A stretch of DNA of 64,000 bases, taken from contig NZ_CP040106.1 in assembly GCF_005281475.1 (NCBI RefSeq), positions 1,245,501 to 1,309,500 on the forward strand. The letters run 5' to 3'. The notes under the pieces are model-generated. The model was not told the DNA's origin. It did not search any database and saw nothing but the letters and a program-made list of their open reading frames with translations. Shown here piece by piece: positions 47,830-56,558 of this stretch. Within the stretch, counting starts at the first letter, position 1, and each line of letters begins with the position of its first letter. A program made the translations under genes and the position numbers. This DNA is from Echinicola rosea (GTDB lineage: Bacteria > Bacteroidota > Bacteroidia > Cytophagales > Cyclobacteriaceae).

Positions 47830-49923
47830 CTAACTGATCCGGCTCCAGTTGACAGCATGTTTCTTTTGGTTTTGGATTTGGCGGAGGATCATGGCATGCT
47901 GTGGAAGAGTGATTTCGGGGTCTTCAGCGATCAGTTGCTGGGCAGCATCACGTGCCATCGTCAGGATTGGGGCATCTTTGCTGAGATCAGCGATGATCAG
48001 GTCAGCGACGCCGCTTTGTTGGGTGCCCATCAGGTCACCGGGGCCGCGGAGTTTGAGGTCCACATCGGCGATCTCAAAGCCGTTATTGGTGCGTACCATG
48101 GTATCCAATCGTACACGGCTGTCTTTGGAAAGCTCGTATTTGCTCATCAGGATGCAGTAGGATTGCTCTGCACCTCTACCTACTCGTCCACGCAGCTGAT
48201 GGAGCTGGGAGAGTCCAAATCGCTCGGCATTTTCGATCACCATCACAGAGGCGTTGGGGACATTTACGCCCACTTCGATTACCGTGGTGGCTACCATGAT
48301 TTTGGTTTCGCCTTTGACAAAGCGCTGCATTTCGAAATCTTTATCGGCAGGTTTCATATTGCCATGGACGATGCTGGTGGGATACTGTGGAAAGGCACGC
48401 TGGATGCTTTCATAGCCGTCTATAAGGCTCTTAAGGTCCATTTTTTCGGATTCTTCGATCAGCGGATAGACCACGTAGATCTGCCTGCCCAGTTCGATTT
48501 CCTTTTTCATAAAGCCAAAGACTTTCAGCCGGTCCCTGTCATAGCGGTGTACCGTCTGGATGGGTTTTCTCCCGGCAGGGAGCTCGTCAATGACCGAGAT
48601 GTCCAGGTCACCGTACAGTGTCATGGCCAATGTCCTGGGAATTGGGGTGGCCGTCATGACCAGTACATGGGGATAATAATCTGGGTTTTTTGCCCATAAT
48701 TTTGCCCGCTGGGCGACGCCAAATCGGTGCTGCTCATCCACGATGGCCAAGCCGAGGTTTTGGAACTGAACCACATCTTCCAACAAAGCATGCGTACCGA
48801 TGAGGATATGTAGTTGGCCATTGAGCAATTCTCCGTGGATACGGGTTCGGGCCGATTTTTTGGTGGAGCCAGTGAGCAGGTCGATGCGCAGCCCCATCAT
48901 ATCGGCAAACTCCAATAATCCTTCATAATGCTGTGTCGCCAAGATCTCGGTGGGAGCCATCAGGCAAGCTTGCGTGCCGGAACTTATGGCGATCAGGGCA
49001 CAAATAAAGGCCACAATGGTCTTACCACTGCCCACATCCCCTTGGATGAGTCGGTTCATTTGCTTACCGGACCGCATGTCCGCAAAGGCCTCTTTGATTA
49101 CGCGCTTTTGGGCATTGGTCAGGTCGAAGGGCAAGTGATCGGTGTAGAATTTGCCGACAAGTTCCGTTTGGCCAAGTAATTGACCCCGGTATTTCTCTGT
49201 CCGGGTGAGCTTTAGTTTTAGCAGCCGCAGCTGGACGAAGAAAAATTCTTCAAACTTGAGCCTGAACCTTGCCCGCTTGAGCTTTTCAGGATCATCGGGA
49301 AAGTGTATCTGTCGGATCGCATCCTTTTTGGCCATGAGGTTAAACTGCCCAATGACAGCCTCTGGGAGGGTTTCCTGAATGTGGGGATACGCATTCTGAA
49401 CCAGCAGGTCCATGATGCGGGAAATCCCTTTACTGTCCAGGTATTTTGCCCGCAGTTTTTCAGTGGTGGGATAGACAGGTTGAAAAAAGCTCTTTTCCTC
49501 CTGTGCGGCTGTCAGCGGCTCCATCTCCGGATGGGCGATACTGAATTTCCTGCCATAGCGGTTGGGTTTACCAAAAAAAACATACGTGGCACCTGGTACC
49601 AATTTTTTGGCTACCCACTGGATGCCCTTAAACCAAGTGAGCTCCATTTCACCCGTTTCATCTTCGATATAGGCCACCAACCGCTTTTTGCGAGCCATTC
49701 CGATGGTTTCCAGCCGACGGATTTTGCCGATGACCTGTACATGCTCCAAATGGTCGGCGAGCTGGTTGATCTTGTAAAACTTGGTGCGGTCTTCGTAGCG
49801 GAAAGGGTAATGCTGTAGCAGCTCACCAAAAGTGAAAATGTCCAACTCCTTATTAAGCAAAGCTGCTTTTTGGGGGCCGACGCCTTTAAGAAACTCAATT
49901 TTTGTATCAAAGAATCCTGGCAA
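47830..49923 (-). CDS. recG: ATP-dependent DNA helicase RecG
   Basis: 697 residues, full length. An N-terminal wedge/OB domain (about 60-160) is followed by SF2 helicase motifs: Walker A LIQGDVGSGKTIVAF, motif II VDEQHRFGV, motif III MTATPIPRTLAMTLYGDLDISVIDELPAGRKP and motif VI QLHQLRGRVGRG. It remodels stalled forks and Holliday junctions. An in-frame TAA lies 12 bases upstream of position 49923, so the only available start is TTG at 49921-49923, reading PGFFDTKIEFLKGVGPQKA. An unusual start codon is thus well supported. Confidence 0.97.
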   Translation of the reverse strand: MPGFFDTKIEFLKGVGPQKAALLNKELDIFTFGELLQHYPFRYEDRTKFYKINQLADHLEHVQVIGKIRRLETIGMARKKRLVAYIEDETGEMELTWFKGIQWVAKKLVPGATYVFFGKPNRYGRKFSIAHPEMEPLTAAQEEKSFFQPVYPTTEKLRAKYLDSKGISRIMDLLVQNAYPHIQETLPEAVIGQFNLMAKKDAIRQIHFPDDPEKLKRARFRLKFEEFFFVQLRLLKLKLTRTEKYRGQLLGQTELVGKFYTDHLPFDLTNAQKRVIKEAFADMRSGKQMNRLIQGDVGSGKTIVAFICALIAISSGTQACLMAPTEILATQHYEGLLEFADMMGLRIDLLTGSTKKSARTRIHGELLNGQLHILIGTHALLEDVVQFQNLGLAIVDEQHRFGVAQRAKLWAKNPDYYPHVLVMTATPIPRTLAMTLYGDLDISVIDELPAGRKPIQTVHRYDRDRLKVFGFMKKEIELGRQIYVVYPLIEESEKMDLKSLIDGYESIQRAFPQYPTSIVHGNMKPADKDFEMQRFVKGETKIMVATTVIEVGVNVPNASVMVIENAERFGLSQLHQLRGRVGRGAEQSYCILMSKYELSKDSRVRLDTMVRTNNGFEIADVDLKLRGPGDLMGTQQSGVADLIIADLSKDAPILTMARDAAQQLIAEDPEITLPQHAMILRQIQNQKKHAVNWSRIS

Positions 49924-50001
49924 TTTCCTATTTTATTGGTGATCAGATGTCCTACTTCATCCTTTAATGATGAACTGCTACATTGGGTTAATTTAACGGA
50001 T

Positions 50002-51189
50002 TTATTTACGTTCCAATCGGGCAATGTAAAACCCATCAAACCCACTCTCATGGGCGAGTACCTTCTGATCCTCAAGAAGTTTGAAATGCTGTCCTTTTTC
50101 AGACTGCAGGAATTTCTCTACTTGTTGCTGGTTTTCAGTGGGTAAGATACTGCAGGTAGCGTAAACCATGATGCCCCCCGGCTTGACCATGGAGCAGTAA
50201 TTTTGGAGGATATCCTGCTGAATGGCTTGTACATTGGAGATGGATTCAGGGCTAAGCTTCCATTTGGTGTCCGGGTTTCTTCTGAGCACGCCCAGACCCG
50301 AGCAAGGCACATCCAGCAATAGCCGGTCGGCAGATTCCTTAAGGCGCTTGATGGTTTTATTATCTTCGATCGTGCGGGTTTCGATGATGCTAATGCCATT
50401 TCTTCTGGCCCGTAACTTGGTATTTTTAAGCTTCCAGCTTTCGATATCCATGGAGAGGACACGGCCTTTGTCCCCCATCAAGGTGGCGAGGTGAAGGGAT
50501 TTGCCACCGGCTCCTGCACAGGCGTCGATTACACGCATACCTGGCTCCACCCCGAGCGCATTGGCGACCAATTGGGAAGAGGCGTCTTGGATTTCGTACA
50601 AGCCCTCCTTGAATGCAGGGTTGCGGAAGATGTTCTGGCGTTTGGCCAATATCAGCGCATCCGGATAGCCTTTTGGCGCGTAGGTCTCCACGCCATCTTC
50701 TTGGAGTTGGTTCATTAGGGCTTCACGGGTAGTTTTGAGGGTGTTTACTCGGAGGACTACTTGCGCTTGTTCGTTGAGGGCATTGATCTCATCGTCCCAT
50801 TTTTCACCGAGGAGTTCAGCTCCCATTTCATCGAGCCAATCTGGAATGGATTGGAGGGCAGCACGCGAAGTAAGGGCTTCGTATTTCCTTTTGACCGCAT
50901 TGACGCTCACACCTTCAAATTCCTCCCATGGCGGTAAGTGATGCCCTTGCAGCAACCAGTAAGTGCCAAATAGGTGATAAAGGTCCTCCGAAGGGCTTAC
51001 TTCATTGATCAACCGCCACCATCGAACCATTTCATAAACTGACTCGGCAATAAACCCGCGGTCTCTGGCACCCCATTTTTTGTTGGATTTCAAGGTCTTT
51101 TCGATCACCTTGTCCGCATATTGCTGGTCATAAAAGATTTGTTCAATGGCACTGACCACGCCTCTGACCGTATTGGAATAAAGCCTCAT
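50002..51189 (-). CDS. RsmB/NOL1/NSUN-family RNA cytosine methyltransferase
   Basis: 395 residues. The N-terminal ~130 residues form an RsmB-type RNA-binding domain. The SAM site is RVIDACAGAGGKSLHLATLMGDKGRVLSMDIE, and the two m5C-methyltransferase cysteines lie in LLDVPCSGLGVLRRNPDTKW and VYATCSILPTENQQQVEKF. It likely methylates C967 of 16S rRNA or another rRNA cytosine. It is directly upstream of recG on the same strand, with about 78 bases between. Confidence 0.93.
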   Translation of the reverse strand: MRLYSNTVRGVVSAIEQIFYDQQYADKVIEKTLKSNKKWGARDRGFIAESVYEMVRWWRLINEVSPSEDLYHLFGTYWLLQGHHLPPWEEFEGVSVNAVKRKYEALTSRAALQSIPDWLDEMGAELLGEKWDDEINALNEQAQVVLRVNTLKTTREALMNQLQEDGVETYAPKGYPDALILAKRQNIFRNPAFKEGLYEIQDASSQLVANALGVEPGMRVIDACAGAGGKSLHLATLMGDKGRVLSMDIESWKLKNTKLRARRNGISIIETRTIEDNKTIKRLKESADRLLLDVPCSGLGVLRRNPDTKWKLSPESISNVQAIQQDILQNYCSMVKPGGIMVYATCSILPTENQQQVEKFLQSEKGQHFKLLEDQKVLAHESGFDGFYIARLERK

Positions 51190-51819
51190 GAGTTTTTGAT
51201 TGTGTTAAACCACAAAGATAGGGAATTTAGAGGACGAAGTAGCAACATAAAAGTAGGTAGATGAAAGTAGCTAGTAGTAAGACGTGAGTCAATCTGTCTT
51301 GGGGTTTACTAGTGCTGGGTTGTGCCGGGCTCCGGGTTGTGCAGGGGCTCTTCCCCAGCACTGGCAAGTTTTGAGTCTTTGACTCAATTAAGCAATTCCG
51401 GATTTGTAACCCTCACAGTTATTACAATATTTAATAATCAAAACTAATATTAATCTGGACAATACTAATAGGGGAAGTAAAACACGTTTGTCACCCTGAG
51501 CGGAGTCGAAGGGTAGTGTAGGATCCGCTCTACCTGTGGAGGAAAGACAGGTCCGCCCGGCCTTACCTCATTTAATTTCATTGTAGGCGAGCTTAGGAGT
51601 AGCCTGGTGGCAAGAGTAAAAAACAAATCGAGTTATTCGCTGCCTATGTGGGGAGCTAGGTTGCCTTTACATTAAGCTCCATCGACGTAACCCAATACGG
51701 AGAGGTTTTCTGATACCATTTTAGCATGTTTTTGCCTGAAATTTTCATTGTCTGGTAAAATTTGTGATCCATCCTGTACAATTGGTTATATTAAAGATTG
51801 AACCTTTATAAAACCCACG
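51190..51819. other. Intergenic region with dispersed repeats
   Basis: 630 bases, no gene. A TGAGCGGAGTCGAAGGG sequence at about 51498-51514 matches the REP-like arm at 15332-15349. The segment 51421-51481 is about 80% identical to 62095-62153. A CCGGGCTCCGGG/CCCCAGCAC-type GC-rich patch lies at 51310-51365. The last 150 bases should contain the fucosidase promoter. Confidence 0.5.
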
Positions 51820-53874
51820 ATGAAGAAGTATTTAGTATTATTGCTGGTAGCCTTTTCCTGCCAGCAAAAGGAAGTGGCGCCTCCTGCACCTGTGGAGCCC
51901 GTGCCATCCGAAAGGCAGCTGGCTTGGCAAGACTTGGAATTTTACGCTTTTGTACATTTCAACATGAACACCTTTTCCAATATGGAATGGGGGATGGGCG
52001 ATGAAGATCCGGACACTTTTAACCCCACCGCCTTGGACTGTCGCCAATGGGCCAAAGTGGCCAAAGATGCCGGGATGAAAGGCATCATCATCACGGCCAA
52101 GCACCATGATGGATTTTGCCTTTGGCCCACCGAAACGACCGAGCACTCCGTAAAAAACTCCTCATGGAAAGACGGAAAGGGCGATGTGATCAAAGAACTA
52201 TCAGCAGCCTGCAAGGAATATGGGCTTAAATTTGGGGTTTACCTGTCGCCTTGGGACAGAAACAACACCAATTACGGCACACCCGAATATATTGACATCT
52301 TCCGTACGCAGCTACGGGAGCTACTGACCAATTATGGGGAAGTATTCGAAGTGTGGTTTGACGGAGCCAATGGTGGAACCGGCTACTACGGCGGTGCCAA
52401 TGAAGAGCGCCGCGTGGACAAAAAGAATTATTATGATTGGGAAAATACCTATAGCATCATCCGTGAGCTCCAGCCCAATGCGGTGATCTTTTCGGACGGA
52501 GGACCTGACATTCGCTGGGTAGGAAACGAAGAGGGACATGCCTATAAAACCACTTGGTCCAACCTCAAGCGGGACGAAGTGTACGGTGGCATGCCGGAAT
52601 ACGCTTCTGAATACGCGGCAGGCCAGGAAGATGGTACACACTGGGTGCCTGCGGAAGTAGATGTGTCCATTCGTCCAGGCTGGTATTATCATCCTTATGA
52701 AGACCATAAGGTAAAGTCACTCCCCAAGCTCTTGGACATTTATTATGAAAGTTTAGGTCGAAACGGATCACTTTTGCTCAACTTTCCAGTGGATCGCAGA
52801 GGCTTGATCCACGAGAGGGATGCAGAACAAGTCCAGAAATTGGCCAATAAGATCAAAGAGGATTTTGCGCATAATTTGGCCAGAGAGGAAGGTGAAATAG
52901 CAGCCTCAGAGACACGAGGAAACGGATACGAAGCAGCTATGGCCTTGGATGGTGATGAAGCCACCTATTGGGCCACTTCAGATGGTACTGTCTCTGGATC
53001 GCTGACAGTGACCTTCGGTGAAGCTATCACCTTTAATCGGTTTTTGGCACAGGAGTATATTGCCCTGGGGCAACGTGTGAAGGCCTTCACCGTGGAGGTG
53101 GAGACAGCAGCTGGATGGGAAGAAATCGCCAGTGAGACCACGATTGGCTATAAGCGAATATTGAGGTTTCCGGATGTGACGGCTACTGCATTGCGGTTTA
53201 CGGTGACCGATGCCAAGGCCTGCCCGACGATCAGCGAAATAGGAGTTTTTAATGCGCCAAAGGTAGTTTTGGCTCCTAACATTTCGAGGTCTGTTTCGGG
53301 AATGGTAAGCCTGGAAGTGCCGGATCAGGGAGTGGACATTTATTATACCACGGATGGCAGTGCACCAAGTAAAGAAAGCCAGGAATATACCGCGCCTTTT
53401 GAGGTGAAGACGCCCAAGACCGTTCAGGCTATCGTCATTGACCAAAACTCCGGCAAAACCAGTGAAGTGAGTCGTGTGGATTTTGATATGGTCAAGGCAA
53501 GCTGGAAAGTGCTAAATGGAGGTGATAAGGCGGATCACGTAATGGATGAAAATGTCCATACCAACTACACCAGTAAAAGTGATGAAGTTGTGATAGACTT
53601 GGGAGGTGCCATAGAGCTGAAAGGCTTTACTTACATGCCCATGCAAAACAGGTACATGTCCGGTGTGATCCAGCAATATGAGTTTGCTGTAAGTACCAAT
53701 GGGCGTAATTGGAAAACGGTCAGCAAAGGGGAATTTGGCAATATTGCCGCTAGCCCGATAGAACAAAAGATTACTTTCGAAGCTGAAAATGCAAGATTTA
53801 TCCGGCTTAAGGCTATCAAAACGTTGGATGGCAAGGATGCTTCCTTTGCAGAGATTGGAGTGATTTCCAAATAA
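51820..53874 (+). CDS. GH29 alpha-L-fucosidase lipoprotein with C-terminal carbohydrate-binding modules
   Basis: 684 residues. A lipoprotein signal (MKKYLVLLLVAFSCQQ, lipobox Cys14) precedes a GH29 barrel (about 30-350) with YAFVHFNMNTFSNMEWGMGDEDP, ITAKHHDGFCLWPT and VWFDGANGGTG, where Asp181 is the expected nucleophile. Next come an F5/8-type-C-like domain (about 365-480), a chitobiase/beta-hexosaminidase C-terminal-type domain (about 490-560, VDIYYTTDGSAPSKESQEYT) and a second F5/8-type-C domain (about 570-684). It would release fucose from algal or host glycans at the cell surface. The start ATG is preceded by AT-rich sequence without an SD motif. Confidence 0.93.
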   Translation: MKKYLVLLLVAFSCQQKEVAPPAPVEPVPSERQLAWQDLEFYAFVHFNMNTFSNMEWGMGDEDPDTFNPTALDCRQWAKVAKDAGMKGIIITAKHHDGFCLWPTETTEHSVKNSSWKDGKGDVIKELSAACKEYGLKFGVYLSPWDRNNTNYGTPEYIDIFRTQLRELLTNYGEVFEVWFDGANGGTGYYGGANEERRVDKKNYYDWENTYSIIRELQPNAVIFSDGGPDIRWVGNEEGHAYKTTWSNLKRDEVYGGMPEYASEYAAGQEDGTHWVPAEVDVSIRPGWYYHPYEDHKVKSLPKLLDIYYESLGRNGSLLLNFPVDRRGLIHERDAEQVQKLANKIKEDFAHNLAREEGEIAASETRGNGYEAAMALDGDEATYWATSDGTVSGSLTVTFGEAITFNRFLAQEYIALGQRVKAFTVEVETAAGWEEIASETTIGYKRILRFPDVTATALRFTVTDAKACPTISEIGVFNAPKVVLAPNISRSVSGMVSLEVPDQGVDIYYTTDGSAPSKESQEYTAPFEVKTPKTVQAIVIDQNSGKTSEVSRVDFDMVKASWKVLNGGDKADHVMDENVHTNYTSKSDEVVIDLGGAIELKGFTYMPMQNRYMSGVIQQYEFAVSTNGRNWKTVSKGEFGNIAASPIEQKITFEAENARFIRLKAIKTLDGKDASFAEIGVISK

Positions 53875-53885
53875 CTTCATTTTAT

Positions 53886-53920
53886 AAGCCCATCTTCAGT
53901 ATAGGAGGTGGGCTTTTCCT
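53886..53920 (+). terminator. Terminator of the fucosidase gene
   Basis: AAGCCCA (53886-53892) pairs with TGGGCTT (53909-53915), followed by TTCCTTTTT, 12 bases after the stop. Confidence 0.75.
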
Positions 53921-54022
53921 TTTTGGGCCAAGGACAGGTTAATTGAGAAAGTTATGGAGGATGTTGTTTTGGTCCGCATAGGCGACCAGGTCAGAAAGGG
54001 ATACCTTTTGGTTATCTCCTCA

Positions 54023-54793
54023 TTACTGATTTACCCATTTTTTAAACTTACTTACCTTTTCGCGGCTCACGATGATATCATCGTTGTAAGCGACTTTTGG
54101 AAGAATTTTAAGCCGGCTATTCACGTATTTTTTTATCGCCCCGATAGCTTTTACATTTAAGATGATGCTACGATTGATCCTGAAAAACTGGTTGGGATCA
54201 AGCTGCTCTTCCAGTTCCATCAGTTTATTGCTCATTAGGTATTGTGCTCCGCTGACCATCTCCACTAGATAGGTTTGTCCCCCTTCTGCAAGGAAAAATG
54301 CAACATCCTCCTGGTTTTTTTGGAAGAGTTGTTCACCTGATTTTACCAAGAAACGCGTTTTTTGGGGGGAGCCGGTTTCCGTTGGTTTGGCTTTATTTTT
54401 TGCATCGTCAACATTCCTCTTGGGATAGAGTAATTTGAATTTATCGAATGTTTTGGTCAAGCGCTCATCCGAGCAATTTTCGTTGATAAAATCAAGGCAA
54501 TTGAGGGCAAAGGCTTTTTCTGTTACAAATGGTTTGGGAGACGTAAATACCACAGGAATAAACTTGTCCATTTTATCAAAGACAGAAGGATGAAGGTCAG
54601 TAAGTTCATAGCTTCCCAAAATCACATCTGCTTTGTTTCCATTCCTGAGGTACTGGATAGCATCGTCCCATGAAGGCAATACCGCGACGGTCTTGGCTTC
54701 TTCACATGCTTGGTGGATTTGATGGCTAAGCCGGTAACCTTCATCAGGCTTATGTATGACTAGACACTGAATAAATTGCTTTTCCACTTTCAT
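54023..54793 (-). CDS. LytTR-domain response-regulator-like protein with degenerate receiver
   Basis: 256 residues. Residues ~8-120 have the length and strand pattern of a receiver domain (CLVIHKPDEGYRLSHQIHQACEEA, then ADVILGSYELTDLHPSVF), but the phospho-acceptor position reads Gly/Ser in place of Asp, and the acidic pair near the N-terminus is absent. A LytTR DNA-binding domain follows (about 150-256, FFLAEGGQTYLVEM, LDPNQFFRINRSIILNVKAI, NSRLKILPKV). It probably binds DNA without normal phosphorylation control. No kinase gene adjoins it. nadC is 27 bases upstream on the same strand and may be cotranscribed. Confidence 0.85.
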   Translation of the reverse strand: MKVEKQFIQCLVIHKPDEGYRLSHQIHQACEEAKTVAVLPSWDDAIQYLRNGNKADVILGSYELTDLHPSVFDKMDKFIPVVFTSPKPFVTEKAFALNCLDFINENCSDERLTKTFDKFKLLYPKRNVDDAKNKAKPTETGSPQKTRFLVKSGEQLFQKNQEDVAFFLAEGGQTYLVEMVSGAQYLMSNKLMELEEQLDPNQFFRINRSIILNVKAIGAIKKYVNSRLKILPKVAYNDDIIVSREKVSKFKKWVNQ

Positions 54794-54820
54794 GGTGTTT
54801 TAGTAGTTTCCAGAAAAATA

Positions 54821-55678
54821 TCAATCTGCTTTTAGGCTGATATCCATGCTTTTTACATGGTGGGTCAGGGCACCTACAGAAATATAGTCCACGCCACATT
54901 CTGCGACATTCTTGAGCGTTTCTTCCGTGATCCCGCCGGAAGCTTCTGTTAGCATTTGGCCATCGATAAGAGCGACGGCCTCCCGCATCATGTCATAACC
55001 CATATTGTCCAGCATGATGACATCTACACCTCCTACTCTCAAAACCTCTTTTACTTCCTCAAGGTTTCTTGTTTCCACTTCGATCTTAAGGTCCAGCAGG
55101 TTTTCTTTGAGATAGGCATTGGTCGCTTCGATGGCGGCTTCGATGCCACCAGCAAAATCAATGTGATTGTCCTTGAGCATGACCATATCATAGAGGGCAA
55201 AACGGTGGTTTTCTCCGCCTCCAATGGCTACTGCCCATTTTTCTAGCATTCGGAAGTTTGGTGTCGTCTTCCGAGTGTCCAAGAGCTTGGCGCTGGTATG
55301 GGAAATGAGCTGGGTCAGTCGGTGTGTTTTGGTGGCGATACCGCTCATCCGCTGCATGCAGTTCAGCACCAGTCGTTCTGTGGTGAGAATAGAAGCCGCC
55401 TTGCCCGTTACTTTGAGGCCGATGTCCCCTTTTTTTACCGCTTGCCCATCTTCCAGCAGCAGCTGCACTTCCAATTCCTTATCGTAAGAATGAAAAATCA
55501 TTTCTGCCAGTTTAAGGCCGGCAATGATTCCGTTTTCCTTGATTAATAGTTGAGCACTGCCTTCCTTGTCTTTGGGAATAGCGGCTAGGGTGGAATGATC
55601 CCCCTCCCCAACATCTTCCTTAAAAGCAGACTGGATAAATGCTTCCAGATTTTCCTGTGTTAAGTAGTTTTCTTTCAC
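54821..55678 (-). CDS. nadC: Nicotinate-nucleotide pyrophosphorylase (quinolinate phosphoribosyltransferase)
   Basis: Makes nicotinate mononucleotide from quinolinate and PRPP in de novo NAD synthesis. 285 residues, full length. Typical sequences are LNCMQRMSGIATKTHRL, LLDTRKTTPNFRMLEKWAVAIGGGENHRFALYDMVMLKDNHID, VDVIMLDNM and EASGGITEETL. The start is GTG at 55678, just after a GGA. nadA and nadB are not in the window. Confidence 0.96.
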   Translation of the reverse strand: MKENYLTQENLEAFIQSAFKEDVGEGDHSTLAAIPKDKEGSAQLLIKENGIIAGLKLAEMIFHSYDKELEVQLLLEDGQAVKKGDIGLKVTGKAASILTTERLVLNCMQRMSGIATKTHRLTQLISHTSAKLLDTRKTTPNFRMLEKWAVAIGGGENHRFALYDMVMLKDNHIDFAGGIEAAIEATNAYLKENLLDLKIEVETRNLEEVKEVLRVGGVDVIMLDNMGYDMMREAVALIDGQMLTEASGGITEETLKNVAECGVDYISVGALTHHVKSMDISLKAD

Positions 55679-55767
55679 TCCGTAAAAATAAGAAAAATCG
55701 AGAAAGGGAGACCCTTTAAGGGAACAACTTCCCTGCTATTTTGTAGAAATGTGGTGTTGTGGTGAGT

Positions 55768-56172
55768 TTATTCTTTGGTAATGTCCAGAGAGTAGATCGA
55801 GCAGCCTTTGTCATCCTTTTTGCATTTGATCAGGATACGGAATATAGTGCCTGAACTATCATAAGTACCGATAAAATATTCTATTTGATTTCCGGAAGTT
55901 CCCCGATGCACTATATCAAAGTCGCTTGGTGAGAACTTTTTGAAGAAATCCCGCATGACCATTTCCGCTTGATTCTTGGAGTAATCTCCCTCGTTTCCAT
56001 TGATACTTAATTCCACATTTCTATCAAAAAAAGCCGCCAAGTCTTTACTCGAGCCTGCTTTTATGGACATGGCAATCTCTTCGGGATCGTCCTGCTGTGC
56101 CCATACGGATGAACCCATAAAGATCATCCCAACTACAAGTAGAAAGAAGGTTTTTGATATTAGTTGTTTCAT
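55768..56172 (-). CDS. Secreted DUF4783 / lumazine-binding-like protein
   Basis: 134 residues with a signal peptide (ISKTFFLLVVGMIFMGSSVWAQ). The mature part has an NTF2-like pattern: DDPEEIAMSIKAGSSKDLAAFFDRNVELSINGNEGDYSKNQAEMVMRDFFKKFSPSDFDIVHRG, then strands NQIEYFIGTYDSSGTIFRILIKCKK. This matches the DUF4783 family of Bacteroidota, whose function is unknown. It lies upstream of nadC on the same strand with about 89 bases between, so cotranscription is possible. Confidence 0.85.
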   Translation of the reverse strand: MKQLISKTFFLLVVGMIFMGSSVWAQQDDPEEIAMSIKAGSSKDLAAFFDRNVELSINGNEGDYSKNQAEMVMRDFFKKFSPSDFDIVHRGTSGNQIEYFIGTYDSSGTIFRILIKCKKDDKGCSIYSLDITKE

Positions 56173-56558
56173 TACTTGAGTGAAAGGCTCAAATTCTAAG
56201 CCAAAGTGTGTGATTGTAGGTGAACATGTTTATAAGTAAACAAAAAAAGGTAATTTTTGCTTAAAATAGAAAGAATAAGCCATTAATTGAGGTACTCAAA
56301 ACCCGTTTGCGTCACGGGATTTTTCCTTCACGGGCATATGCTGTTACTTTATTTTGGATCGTAAATACTTGTAATTCAATAGGATTTAGTCATCCAGAAA
56401 CCATTGTAATGGTCAAAAGCCTTGGGTACTTTTATACAAATAGATTTGCCGTAATAAAATTCTTACCAGCTTAGCCTTCACACTCCTGAAAAGAAATACT
56501 TTCAATAAGCACGCTTCTCCTTACATTTGTACTGTTAAGCAAAATTTAAAAGTCTCCT
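56173..56558. other. Divergent intergenic region upstream of recF
   Basis: 386 bases, no gene. A small hairpin CCCGT/ACGGG followed by ATTTTT lies at 56302-56323. The candidate recF promoter TACATTTG is at 56522-56529 (TAnnTTTG), with a weak TTTC 18 bases upstream, about 30 bases before the ATG. The minus-strand promoter of the DUF4783 gene was not resolved. Confidence 0.45.
56522..56529 (+). promoter_or_regulatory. Candidate -7 element of recF
   Basis: TACATTTG matches the TAnnTTTG consensus exactly and leaves a leader of about 25 bases before the recF ATG. Confidence 0.45.
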
